A stretch of 64,000 nt of DNA from Bacteroidota bacterium (GCA_013286305.1 JABDFW010000005.1:22030-86029); one strand, 5' to 3'. Numbered from the stretch's first letter, positions 37,885 through 46,693 are shown. Notes: generated by a model not told the origin, from the sequence alone. Translations and numbers: made by a program.

Positions 37885-39108
37885 ATGATAAATACAACAA
37901 TATCGCTGAACAGGGGCACATATAAGCAGCCAAATATTTTTGGGTATTATGGCAATTATGGCGGGGCTTATATTCCGGAGATGCTGCACAGGAATGTGGA
38001 GGAATTAAAGGAGAGGTACCTGGAGATCATGTACGAGCCTGCGTTTCAAAAAGAGTTTCGTGATCTGCTACGCGATTATGTGGGCAGGCCAACTCCTCTT
38101 TTTTATGCAAAACGGCTGAGCGAAAAACATAACACCAACATTTACTTAAAACGCGAAGACCTTAACCATACCGGTGCGCATAAAATTAATAATGCAATAG
38201 GCCAGGTGCTGCTTGCGCAAAGGTTAGGCAAGAAAAGGATTATTGCGGAAACGGGCGCAGGCCAGCACGGGGTGGCAACAGCAACCGTATGTGCATTAAT
38301 GGGGCTGGAATGTATAGTATATATGGGTGTAAAGGATATTGAACGTCAGGCGCCGAATGTTGCACGTATGAAAATGCTTGGTGCAACAGTGCGCCCTGCG
38401 GCAAGCGGAAGCCAAACATTAAAAGACGCAACCAATGAAGCAATCCGCGACTGGATAAATAACCCTAATGATACACATTATGTAATAGGCAGCGTTGTAG
38501 GGCCGCACCCTTACCCGGATATGGTGGCACGCTTTCAAAGTATCATCAGTGAGGAGACCCGTAAGCAATTATTGGAACATACGGGCAGTGAATTGCCAAC
38601 ACATGTTATTGCTTGTGTGGGTGGAGGCAGTAATGCTGCAGGTGCGTTTTATCATTTCTTAGATGAACTAACTGTAAAGCTAATTGCCGTTGAAGCGGCA
38701 GGCCATGGAGTGCACAGTGGGATGAGCGCGGCCACCACGCAATTAGGCAGGCCCGGCGTATTACACGGCAGCAAAAGTTTAGTAATGCAAACAGAAGATG
38801 GGCAGGTGGTTGAACCGCACAGTATTTCTGCGGGGCTGGATTACCCGGGCATTGGCCCAATGCACGCGCATTTATTTGAAACCGGCCGGGGCACCTTTTT
38901 AAGCGCTACAGATGATGAAGCATTACAGGCAGCTTTTGAATTATGCAGGCTGGAAGGCATTATTCCCGCATTGGAAAGCGCGCATGCCCTGGCAGCATTA
39001 AATCAATTGAGGTTTAAGAGAACGGATACTTTGGTAGTATGTTTAAGTGGGAGAGGAGATAAGGATTTGGCAACGTATATGAAGAATATAGAAGCCCCTA
39101 ACCCCTGA
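37885..39108 (+). CDS. trpB: Tryptophan synthase beta chain
   Basis: [74 protein letters not shown]. Confidence 0.97.
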   Translation: MINTTISLNRGTYKQPNIFGYYGNYGGAYIPEMLHRNVEELKERYLEIMYEPAFQKEFRDLLRDYVGRPTPLFYAKRLSEKHNTNIYLKREDLNHTGAHKINNAIGQVLLAQRLGKKRIIAETGAGQHGVATATVCALMGLECIVYMGVKDIERQAPNVARMKMLGATVRPAASGSQTLKDATNEAIRDWINNPNDTHYVIGSVVGPHPYPDMVARFQSIISEETRKQLLEHTGSELPTHVIACVGGGSNAAGAFYHFLDELTVKLIAVEAAGHGVHSGMSAATTQLGRPGVLHGSKSLVMQTEDGQVVEPHSISAGLDYPGIGPMHAHLFETGRGTFLSATDDEALQAAFELCRLEGIIPALESAHALAALNQLRFKRTDTLVVCLSGRGDKDLATYMKNIEAPNP

Positions 39109-39118
39109 AGGGGAATGG
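39093..39118. repeat. Junction repeat, reverse orientation, over trpB stop
   Basis: AGCCCCTAACCCCTGAAGGGGAATGG. Confidence 0.7.
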
Positions 39119-39178
39119 GAAAGCGAAAAATGAAACGTTAGATATGCAAATAGCATTTAATAAATTGAATACACGCTA

Positions 39179-39970
39179 ATGGGCAGGATATCAGAATTAT
39201 TTAAGCAAAGACAGAACAATATTTTAAACGTGTACTGCACTGCGGGTTTTCCGCATTTGGAAAGTACGTTGACGGTGATGAAGGCTTTACAGGATAATGG
39301 CGCCGACATTATAGAACTTGGTATGCCATACAGTGACCCTCTTGCTGATGGCCCTGTTATACAAGAAAGTGGTACAGTAGCTTTACATAATGGAATGACT
39401 ATCGCAAAATTGTTTGAACAATTAAAAGCCCTCCGCAATAGCTCCATCACTCTGCCTGTGATACTAATGGGATATATGAACCCTGTATTGCAATATGGGT
39501 TTGAAAAATTTTGTGCAGATGCTGCTGCAGTCGGAATAGATGGATTGATATTGCCTGACCTGCCACAATATGAATTTGAAACGGAGTATGGCGCTGTAAT
39601 AAAAAAATACGGCCTGGATTTTGTTTTTCTTGTAACGCCTGAAACATCGGATGAACGCGTTAAACAACTGGATGCACTAAGCAGCGGATTTTTATATGCG
39701 GTATCCTCTTCATCTACAACAGGGAAGGATAAGGATTTTAATGCGGTGGAAAAATACCTGCAGAAATTACAATCATTACAATTAAAAAATCCGGTACTTG
39801 TTGGTTTTGGTATTAAGGATAAACAAACATTTGAAGCAGCATGCAAATATGCTGATGGCGCTATTATAGGCACTGCGTACATAAAAGCATTGGAGCATGC
39901 AGAAGATATTAATGAAGCAACAAAAAAGTTTTTGGAAGGAATAAAGTCCCACCCCCTAAAGGGAGGCTAA
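39179..39970 (+). CDS. trpA: Tryptophan synthase alpha chain
   Basis: LNVYCTAGFPHLESTLTVMKALQDNGADIIELGMPYSDPLADGPVIQ, GLILPDLP, LVGFGIKDKQTFEAACKYADGAIIGTAYI. Confidence 0.97.
   Translation: MGRISELFKQRQNNILNVYCTAGFPHLESTLTVMKALQDNGADIIELGMPYSDPLADGPVIQESGTVALHNGMTIAKLFEQLKALRNSSITLPVILMGYMNPVLQYGFEKFCADAAAVGIDGLILPDLPQYEFETEYGAVIKKYGLDFVFLVTPETSDERVKQLDALSSGFLYAVSSSSTTGKDKDFNAVEKYLQKLQSLQLKNPVLVGFGIKDKQTFEAACKYADGAIIGTAYIKALEHAEDINEATKKFLEGIKSHPLKGG
39946..39968. repeat. Junction repeat, reverse orientation, encoding the trpA C-terminus (SHPLKGG)
   Basis: GTCCCACCCCCTAAAGGGAGGCT. Confidence 0.75.
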
Positions 39971-40016
39971 GAAATAAAGCCTTCATATTAGGTGGGCTTT
40001 AAAGATCATATAAATT

Positions 40017-40694
40017 ATGGAGATAGAAACAATAAACCGGCTTCAAAGTTCCCCTTTAGGGGCGGAGGGGCATCCTGTGACAATTATCAAATACAACGCG
40101 GGCAACATTCAAAGTGTCTTGTACGCTTTGGAGCGCATTGGCGTTTCTGCTATTGTTACAGATGATCATGAGCAAATTATTGCGGCAGACAAAATTATTT
40201 TTCCGGGTGTTGGTGAAGCCAGAAGTGCCATGAATTACTTAAATGAAAGAGGGCTGGATAAAGTGATAAAAAATCTTACTCAACCGGTGCTGGGCATTTG
40301 TTTGGGTATGCAATTAATGTGCAGGTATTCAGAAGAAAATGATACACCGTGTTTAAGCATATTCGGTGAAGAGGTAAAGAAATTCGCAAGCCCCCATCCT
40401 CCCGAATCAAGTTCGGGACAGGCTCTAAAGGGGGGTATTAAGATCCCACAAATAGGCTGGAATAATATTTACGATCTTAAATCGCCATTATTCAAAAATG
40501 TTCCTGAAGAGAGCTACTGTTATTTTGTACATGGTTATTATGCCGCTTTAGGTGAGCATACTATTGCCACAACCAATTATGTACAGCCTTACAGCAGCGC
40601 TTTGCACAGGGGTAATTTTTATGGCGTGCAGTTTCATCCTGAGAAGAGTGCGGTGGTTGGAGAACAGATACTTAAAAATTTTATCAGTCTATAA
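40017..40694 (+). CDS. hisH: Imidazole glycerol phosphate synthase subunit HisH with N-terminal and internal repeat-derived segments
   Basis: VTIIKYNAGNIQSVLYALERIG, IFPGVGEARSAMNYL, LGICLGMQLMCRYSEE, GVQFHPEKSAVVGEQILKNF. Confidence 0.96.
   Translation: MEIETINRLQSSPLGAEGHPVTIIKYNAGNIQSVLYALERIGVSAIVTDDHEQIIAADKIIFPGVGEARSAMNYLNERGLDKVIKNLTQPVLGICLGMQLMCRYSEENDTPCLSIFGEEVKKFASPHPPESSSGQALKGGIKIPQIGWNNIYDLKSPLFKNVPEESYCYFVHGYYAALGEHTIATTNYVQPYSSALHRGNFYGVQFHPEKSAVVGEQILKNFISL
40045..40071. repeat. Junction repeat, forward orientation, encoding HisH residues SSPLGAEGH
   Basis: AAAGTTCCCCTTTAGGGGCGGAGGGGC. Confidence 0.85.
40389..40436. repeat. Junction-repeat family member inside hisH (reverse orientation, nested stem)
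   Basis: AGCCCCCATCCTCCCGAATCAAGTTCGGGACAGGCTCTAAAGGGGGG; near reverse complement of 34030-34082. Confidence 0.9.
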
Positions 40695-40702
40695 ATACAA
40701 CA

Positions 40703-41416
40703 ATGCAAATAATACCTGCTATTGATATTATTGATGGAAAATGTGTGAGGCTTACGCAGGGCGATTATTTGCAAAAGACGATATACAACGAAAACCCGCT
40801 TGAGGTTGCCAAACAATTTGAAGATGCGGGGTTACTAAGATTGCATCTTGTTGATCTGGACGGAGCAAAGGCGGGTGCAGTAAAAAACTGGAAAGTGCTT
40901 GAAACGATTGCCTCCCAAACATCGTTGATCATTGATTTTGGTGGAGGTTTGAAAAAAAAGGAAGATGTGCAGGTTGTGTTTAATTCAGGCGCAGCATTTG
41001 CAACTGTTGGAAGCCTCGCCGTTAAAAATGAAGCGGAGTTTGTAAAATGGCTGCAATATTTTGGTGCGGGTAAATTTTTATTGGGCGCCGATGTAAAAGA
41101 AGAAAGGATAGCTATAAGCGGATGGGCTGAAACAACCGACAACTTGGTGTATGATTTTATTGAAAAATATATTGCCTGCGGCGTACAGCAAATTTTTTGT
41201 ACTGATGTAAGCAAAGACGGTAAGTTGGAAGGGCCATCTATCGGGTTGTATAAAAACATCATTGCCAAATTCCCGGCATTGCATTTTATAGCAAGCGGTG
41301 GAGTGAGTTCAGTAAAAGACCTTGAAGACCTTAAAGCAATTGGTTGCAAAGGAGCGATAGTGGGAAAAGCGATATATGAAGGCAGGATAAAGTTAGAGGA
41401 ACTGGCAACCATCTAA
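40703..41416 (+). CDS. hisA: Phosphoribosylformimino-AICAR ribotide isomerase
   Basis: MQIIPAIDIIDGKCVRLTQGDY, LHLVDLDGAKAG, IDFGGGLKKKEDV, IASGGVSSVKDLEDL. Confidence 0.97.
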   Translation: MQIIPAIDIIDGKCVRLTQGDYLQKTIYNENPLEVAKQFEDAGLLRLHLVDLDGAKAGAVKNWKVLETIASQTSLIIDFGGGLKKKEDVQVVFNSGAAFATVGSLAVKNEAEFVKWLQYFGAGKFLLGADVKEERIAISGWAETTDNLVYDFIEKYIACGVQQIFCTDVSKDGKLEGPSIGLYKNIIAKFPALHFIASGGVSSVKDLEDLKAIGCKGAIVGKAIYEGRIKLEELATI

Positions 41417-41437
41417 GTCCTCTAAAGGGAGACTTTA
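41416..41437. repeat. Junction repeat, reverse orientation, after hisA stop
   Basis: AAGTCCTCTAAAGGGAGACTTT. Confidence 0.65.
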
Positions 41438-41459
41438 AGAAAAATATGAAAGAATAAAT

Positions 41460-42122
41460 ATGCATCAAATTCTAAACGTTCATGTAGTTACAGAAGGGTA
41501 CAATTTTTGGTTGTTTGCCTTGGCGAGCCTTATGCTGAATATTACACCGGGCAACGATATGCTTTATGTAGCCACAAGAAGCACAAGCCAGGGGGTTAAG
41601 GGCGGTGTTATATCCGCTCTTGGTGTAATGGCCGGTTGCATGGTACATATTTTTGCGGCGGTAATAGGGCTGTCAGCTATTATTGCAAGCTCGGCAGTGG
41701 CTTTTCAAACGATAAAATATATTGGCGCGGGGTATTTAATTTATCTTGGTATCCGCTCAATTATCAGTAAAAAAAATGCATTTGTTGTTAATGCTAAAGC
41801 GGTTGATGTTTCTTACAAAAGAATATTTTGGCAAGGTGTTTTAACCAATGTGTTAAACCCAAAAGTTGCTTTATTCTTTTTGGCATTTTTACCCCAGTTT
41901 ATTAAGTTATCGGCGAAACATGTGTGGCCGCAAATATTATTTTTAGGTACTTGGTTCGATGTTGGGGGAACTTTGATCAATATTCTTGTTGCGCTGTTAT
42001 TTGGTAAGATTGGCGCATGGTTTAGCAGGTCTGCATGGTTTCAAAAATGGCAAAACAAAGTAACGGGGCTGATTTTAGTTGGGTTGGGAGTAAAAGTGGC
42101 AATGGGGAGCAGAGGACATTAA
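41460..42122 (+). CDS. LysE/RhtB family amino-acid exporter
   Basis: [82 protein letters not shown]. Confidence 0.94.
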   Translation: MHQILNVHVVTEGYNFWLFALASLMLNITPGNDMLYVATRSTSQGVKGGVISALGVMAGCMVHIFAAVIGLSAIIASSAVAFQTIKYIGAGYLIYLGIRSIISKKNAFVVNAKAVDVSYKRIFWQGVLTNVLNPKVALFFLAFLPQFIKLSAKHVWPQILFLGTWFDVGGTLINILVALLFGKIGAWFSRSAWFQKWQNKVTGLILVGLGVKVAMGSRGH

Positions 42123-42163
42123 AGGGTATTTTCCAGGCACGCTATTCAAGTGAAAGCAAAATT

Positions 42164-42988
42164 ATGAGCGAAGAGTTACATAAAACGGACAAAGCTATAA
42201 GTTCCCCCTTTAGGGAGCAGAGGGTGCACGGCCTCACCAAACGCATCATTCCCTGCCTGGATATTAAAGATGGCAGAACGGTTAAAGGCACCAATTTTGT
42301 AAACCTCCGCGATGCGGGTGACCCGGTTGAACTTGGCGCATTTTACGCGCAGCAAGGCGCGGACGAATTGGTTTTCCTGGACATAACTGCCACCAATGAA
42401 AGACGCAAAACCCTAAGTGAACTTGTTAACCGCATTGCACATCACATTAATATCCCTTTTACGGTTGGTGGGGGTATTTCTTCTGTTGAGGATGTAAGTG
42501 TTCTGTTACAAAATGGGGCAGATAAGATCTCGGTAAATACCGCGGCGTTTAAAAGGCCCGAACTGATACAGGAACTGGAGAAACAATTTGGCAGCCAGTG
42601 TGTTGTTTTGGCCATTGATACCCGGAAAGAGGATGATGGCGAATGGTATGTTTATTTAAACGGAGGCCGGGTAAAAACGGATGTAAAGTGTTTTGATTGG
42701 GCCAAAAAGGGTGTTGCACTTGGGGCAGGAGAAATATTGTTAACCTCTATGAACCACGATGGTACAAAGCAGGGTTTTGCGCTGGATATAACAAGGCAAC
42801 TGGCTGAGGGCCTGCCTGTGCCGGTAATTGCCAGCGGCGGCGGTGGAACCATGCAGCATTTTGTGGATGTATTTGAACAGGGTAATGCAGATGCAGCTCT
42901 TGCGGCCAGTATTTTTCACTTTAAGGAGATCAGTATTCCTGATTTGAAGCGATATTTGCAGAAGGAGGCAATAAATGTGAGAATATAA
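42164..42988 (+). CDS. hisF: Imidazole glycerol phosphate synthase subunit HisF with N-terminal extension
   Basis: [57 protein letters not shown]. Confidence 0.96.
   Translation: MSEELHKTDKAISSPFREQRVHGLTKRIIPCLDIKDGRTVKGTNFVNLRDAGDPVELGAFYAQQGADELVFLDITATNERRKTLSELVNRIAHHINIPFTVGGGISSVEDVSVLLQNGADKISVNTAAFKRPELIQELEKQFGSQCVVLAIDTRKEDDGEWYVYLNGGRVKTDVKCFDWAKKGVALGAGEILLTSMNHDGTKQGFALDITRQLAEGLPVPVIASGGGGTMQHFVDVFEQGNADAALAASIFHFKEISIPDLKRYLQKEAINVRI
42200..42227. repeat. Junction repeat, forward orientation, inside hisF 5' coding region
   Basis: AAGTTCCCCCTTTAGGGAGCAGAGGGTG translated within [12 protein letters not shown]. Confidence 0.8.
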
Positions 42989-42991
42989 ATA

Positions 42992-43135
42992 ATGTATTTC
43001 GTCCTGGCGATAAATATAATAGCTATTGCCGTTTTCAACTGGATGAAACGCAAACAAAAAGAACGACGGGTTTATTATACAGACAGATTTGACTATATTT
43101 TGAACGAGTTGTTAGAACGATTGAGAAAGGATTAA
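42992..43135 (+). CDS. Putative small membrane protein (47 aa)
   Basis: MYFVLAINIIAIAVFNWMKRKQKERRVYYTDRFDYILNELLERLRKD; TM then basic stretch; 3 nt after hisF stop. Confidence 0.45.
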   Translation: MYFVLAINIIAIAVFNWMKRKQKERRVYYTDRFDYILNELLERLRKD

Positions 43136-43198
43136 TGACCAGTAAAGCCTCAATATCCTTAAATAAAGTTTTATATTTGTGAAAGTAATTGTTACGTT

Positions 43199-43402
43199 AT
43201 GGATGATGCAATATTGTTGGAAAAACTATCGAAGCTGCCCGAAAAATTGAAAAGCGAGGTGGCTGATTTTGTCGATTTTTTGACAAATAAAAATGTAAAT
43301 GGAAAGGATGAAAGAAGGCCGGTATTTGGTTCAGCCAAAGGCATGTTTAAGATGATGCCAGATTTTGACGAACCGCTGGAAGATTTTAAAGAATATATGT
43401 AA
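43199..43402 (+). CDS. DUF2281-like antitoxin
   Basis: LEKLSKLPEKLKSEVADFVDFL, GSAKGMFKMMPDFDEPLEDFKEYM; adjacent PIN gene. Confidence 0.85.
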   Translation: MDDAILLEKLSKLPEKLKSEVADFVDFLTNKNVNGKDERRPVFGSAKGMFKMMPDFDEPLEDFKEYM

Positions 43403-43786
43403 ATGGATAATTTGCTTGATACGCATAGTTTGCTTTGGTATATGGAAGGTGATTCTTCTTTATCAGCAAAAGCAAAATCACTAATTGAAAAAGATAATTC
43501 GGTCAACTATGTAAGCATAGTAAGTATTTGGGAGATATCGATTAAAATAAGTTTAGGCAAATTACAGGCTAAAACTCCTTTTAGCAGTTTCGCGTATTAT
43601 ATTTCATATAATGGCTTTCAAATATTGCCTGTGTCATTTCAGGATGCATTAGTTGTTTCCAGTTTACCATTCCATCACAAGGACCCTTTTGACCGAATGT
43701 TGATTGCACAAGCAATTAATAATAATTTGCGGATAATTACCAAAGACAATATGTTCGCTAACTACAGTGTGTCTTTGATCTGGTAA
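43403..43786 (+). CDS. PIN-domain toxin (VapC-like)
   Basis: LLDTHSLLWYMEGDSSLS, VSIVSIWEISIKISLGKL, HHKDPFDRMLIAQAI, IITKD. Confidence 0.93.
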   Translation: MDNLLDTHSLLWYMEGDSSLSAKAKSLIEKDNSVNYVSIVSIWEISIKISLGKLQAKTPFSSFAYYISYNGFQILPVSFQDALVVSSLPFHHKDPFDRMLIAQAINNNLRIITKDNMFANYSVSLIW

Positions 43787-43895
43787 ATAAGTGGGATAAA
43801 CATTTATTTGGGCACAGGTTAGGGCAGGAGGTACAAGAGGGGGGTGCAACGAAAGCTAAATAGCAAAACATCAGATGGCATCATAAAAATATAAC

Positions 43896-44564
43896 ATGGC
43901 GCAAAAAAGCAGCAACAGGCAATTAAACGCTCCATTAGGCCAGCCCGCGCCGGTACGGACGGGAGAGGGGGGCATTGATTTTAAGAAGTATGCGGATGGC
44001 CTTGTGCCTGCTGTTGTACAGGATTATGATACCTACAAGGTACTGATGCTGGGATTTATGAATGAGGAGGCTGTTAAGAAAACCGAGGAAACCGGCAAGG
44101 TTACTTTTTACAGCCGCAGCAAAAAGCGCCTGTGGACAAAGGGAGAGGAAAGCGGTAATTTTTTGATAGTTAAAAGTGTTGCTATTGACTGCGATAAGGA
44201 TACACTGCTTATTAAGGCCCATCCTGTTGGCCCAACCTGCCACACAGGAGCGGATACCTGCTGGAGTGAACGGAACCATAAGGAGGACTTTTTATATTAC
44301 CTGGAGGACATTATTAACCTGCGCAGGCAAGCGTCGGCTGAGGAGAGTTACGTAGCCAAACTCTTTTCTAAAGGGATAAACAAGATTGCCCAAAAAGTTG
44401 GCGAAGAAGCGGTTGAACTGGTTATAGAAGCCAAGGACAGCAGTGAAGAACTATTTTTGAACGAAGGGGCCGACCTTTTGTTTCATTATTTAATTTTGCT
44501 TAACGCCAAAGGTTATAAATTGCAGGACGTAATTGACGTGTTAAAAAAACGACATTCAAAATGA
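43896..44564 (+). CDS. hisIE: Phosphoribosyl-AMP cyclohydrolase / phosphoribosyl-ATP pyrophosphatase with N-terminal extension
   Basis: GLVPAVVQDYDTYKVLMLGFMNEEAVKKTEETGKVTFYSRSKKRLWTKGEESGN, HPVGPTCHTGADTCW, KVGEEAVELVIEAKD. Confidence 0.97.
   Translation: MAQKSSNRQLNAPLGQPAPVRTGEGGIDFKKYADGLVPAVVQDYDTYKVLMLGFMNEEAVKKTEETGKVTFYSRSKKRLWTKGEESGNFLIVKSVAIDCDKDTLLIKAHPVGPTCHTGADTCWSERNHKEDFLYYLEDIINLRRQASAEESYVAKLFSKGINKIAQKVGEEAVELVIEAKDSSEELFLNEGADLLFHYLILLNAKGYKLQDVIDVLKKRHSK
43929..43971. repeat. Diverged junction repeat, forward orientation, inside hisIE 5' coding region
   Basis: GCTCCATTAGGCCAGCCCGCGCCGGTACGGACGGGAGAGGGG, translated as APLGQPAPVRTGEGG. Confidence 0.6.
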
Positions 44565-45655
44565 GGAAGATAAGATTTTTATTATTGTTATTGATGCCGG
44601 TTGGGCTGTTTGCTCAAAACGCAGGTTCAGGTTTTGTGGTGGAGGGTAACATAAGTTCTGTACCCGATAACACCCTTGTAATGCTATCCGGGTTTACCGG
44701 AACTGATACAATTGCAAAGGCAAAAGTGATGAAGGGATCATTTGTGCTGAAAGGCAAATTGTCATCACCCGATGTGCATATCATAACTTTCCCTGCAAGA
44801 AACCAGCGTATTGTATTGTTTATGGGGAATGACCATGTGAACATTTCGGGCGACAGCGCCAATTTCTCAGACGTTAAGGTTACCGGCGCGCCAACCAACT
44901 ACGACTATGAAGAATTTATGTATCACATAAAACCTCTGAATGATTTTGTTGAATATTATCGCAACCAGGTACAATCCGCCACTACCAAAAGTTCCAGGGA
45001 TTCTGTGGTGATCATGCTTAATACCGCATACAATATTTACCAGCAAAGTATTGACCAGTTTATTGCCCGCAAAAGAAATTCACCCGTGGCCGCACTGATA
45101 TTGGCATTCAGTTATGATACCGACCCCAATAAAGATGTAATGCTGTTGGAGAAAAGATTCAATGTTTTAACCGGGGATGCCTTAAAAAGCCAGTTTGCTA
45201 ATAATATAAAACAGGTACTGAGCGTTGACAAAATTGGCGCTGTAGGAACAAAAGCGCCAGACTTTGTACAAAACGATACAACCGGCAAACCGGTGTCGCT
45301 ATCGCAGTTTAAAGGCAAATATGTACTGGTTGATTTTTGGGCAAGCTGGTGCAGGCCTTGCCGTGCTGAAAACCCTAATGTTGTAGCTGCATACAATACA
45401 TTTAAAACTAAAAACTTTACCATTTTAAGTGTGTCATTGGACCAGACAAAGGCCAACTGGGAATATGCTATAAATGCTGATGGCCTTACATGGAACCATG
45501 TGAGCGACCTTCAGTACTGGAGCAATGCAGTAGCGAAACAATATCATATTGAATCTATCCCCTCAAATTTTTTGGTTGACCCCAGCGGTACCATCATCGC
45601 AAAAAACCTTCGCGGTGAAGAACTGGCACAGAAACTAGGTGAGCTGGTTAAATAA
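44561..45655 (+). CDS. TlpA/ResA-like thioredoxin family protein with DUF4369-like N-terminal domain
   Basis: FVEGNISSVPDNTLVMLSG, LVDFWASWCRPCRAENPNVVAAY; ATGA overlap with hisIE. Confidence 0.9.
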   Translation: MRKIRFLLLLLMPVGLFAQNAGSGFVVEGNISSVPDNTLVMLSGFTGTDTIAKAKVMKGSFVLKGKLSSPDVHIITFPARNQRIVLFMGNDHVNISGDSANFSDVKVTGAPTNYDYEEFMYHIKPLNDFVEYYRNQVQSATTKSSRDSVVIMLNTAYNIYQQSIDQFIARKRNSPVAALILAFSYDTDPNKDVMLLEKRFNVLTGDALKSQFANNIKQVLSVDKIGAVGTKAPDFVQNDTTGKPVSLSQFKGKYVLVDFWASWCRPCRAENPNVVAAYNTFKTKNFTILSVSLDQTKANWEYAINADGLTWNHVSDLQYWSNAVAKQYHIESIPSNFLVDPSGTIIAKNLRGEELAQKLGELVK

Positions 45656-45670
45656 TTACACAAAATCAGT

Positions 45671-45800
45671 TCACGAATTAAGAATGAATTTCACTAATTG
45701 CACGAATTAGCAAAATGAATAGCAAATAAATATTTGTTTTAATTAGTGTAATTCGTATAACACTGTATTTTAATTCGTGTTGCACAATAATTCGTGTTAT
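45671..45800. repeat. Repeat cluster of CACGAATTA/TAATTCGTG motifs with partial inverted symmetry
   Basis: TCACGAATTAAG...GCACGAATTAG and TAATTAGTGTAATTCG...TAATTCGTG. Confidence 0.65.
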
Positions 45801-45856
45801 AAATATTCCGCAATTATCAGATTGTTTACCCTAATGCGGCTGTTTACCTTTACACC

Positions 45857-46693
45857 ATGATAACAGATTTTGAACGCATTGAAAAAGCAATCCTTTATAT
45901 AAAAGAAAACTTTCAGCAACAGCCTGAACTGGATGAGGTGGCAAAGCAGGTATATTTAAGCCCGTTCCATTTTCAGCGGTTGTTTAAAGAGTGGGCAGGC
46001 GTTAGCCCTAAAAAATTCCTCCAATATATAAGTATTGAGCATGCCAAAGCATTGCTGCACAAAAATGCTTCGCTGGCTGATGTTAGTTTTGAAACCGGCT
46101 TATCCGGCACAAGCCGCCTGCACGACCTTTTTATAAATATAGAAGGCATGACGCCGGGTGAATATAAAAATGGTGGTGAAAGCCTGCTGATAAATTACAG
46201 CTATGCTGAAACACCATTCGGCGATATTGTAATCGCAAGCACTCAAAAAGGTATTTGCCATATAGCTTTTACAACAGGTAATGATAACGCCATAGAACAG
46301 TTGCGATCTTTATTTCCCAATGCAGCATTTTCACAGAAAACAGATATACAGCAGCAGCATGCCCTGCAGGTATTTACCGGCGATTGGAATAATATTCATA
46401 AAATAAAGCTTCATCTTAAAGCAACACCTTTTCAATTAAAAGTGTGGGAGGCATTATTGAAGATACCTTTTGGCAACATAAGCACTTATTCATCTATCGC
46501 TCAATCAATACAAACGCCCAATGCTTCACGTGCGGTAGGTACAGCAATAGCAGGCAACCCCGTTGCTTATTTAATACCCTGTCACCGCGTTATAAGGTCA
46601 ACAGGCGTAATTGGAGAGTACCATTGGGGAAGCGCCCGTAAAACAGCTATCATAGGCTGGGAAGCTGCGAAGAGTGAAGCTGCCTCATCCTGA
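45857..46693 (+). CDS. AraC-type HTH fused to methylated-DNA--cysteine S-methyltransferase
   Basis: HTH YLSPFHFQRLFKEWAGVSPKKFLQYI; MGMT active site NPVAYLIPCHRVIRSTGVIGEYHWG. Confidence 0.95.
   Translation: MITDFERIEKAILYIKENFQQQPELDEVAKQVYLSPFHFQRLFKEWAGVSPKKFLQYISIEHAKALLHKNASLADVSFETGLSGTSRLHDLFINIEGMTPGEYKNGGESLLINYSYAETPFGDIVIASTQKGICHIAFTTGNDNAIEQLRSLFPNAAFSQKTDIQQQHALQVFTGDWNNIHKIKLHLKATPFQLKVWEALLKIPFGNISTYSSIAQSIQTPNASRAVGTAIAGNPVAYLIPCHRVIRSTGVIGEYHWGSARKTAIIGWEAAKSEAASS

Noticed and set aside
42035-42163. Upstream part of the listed hisF ORF
   Set aside because: Overlaps the LysE gene in another frame; the ATG at 42164 is a more plausible start.
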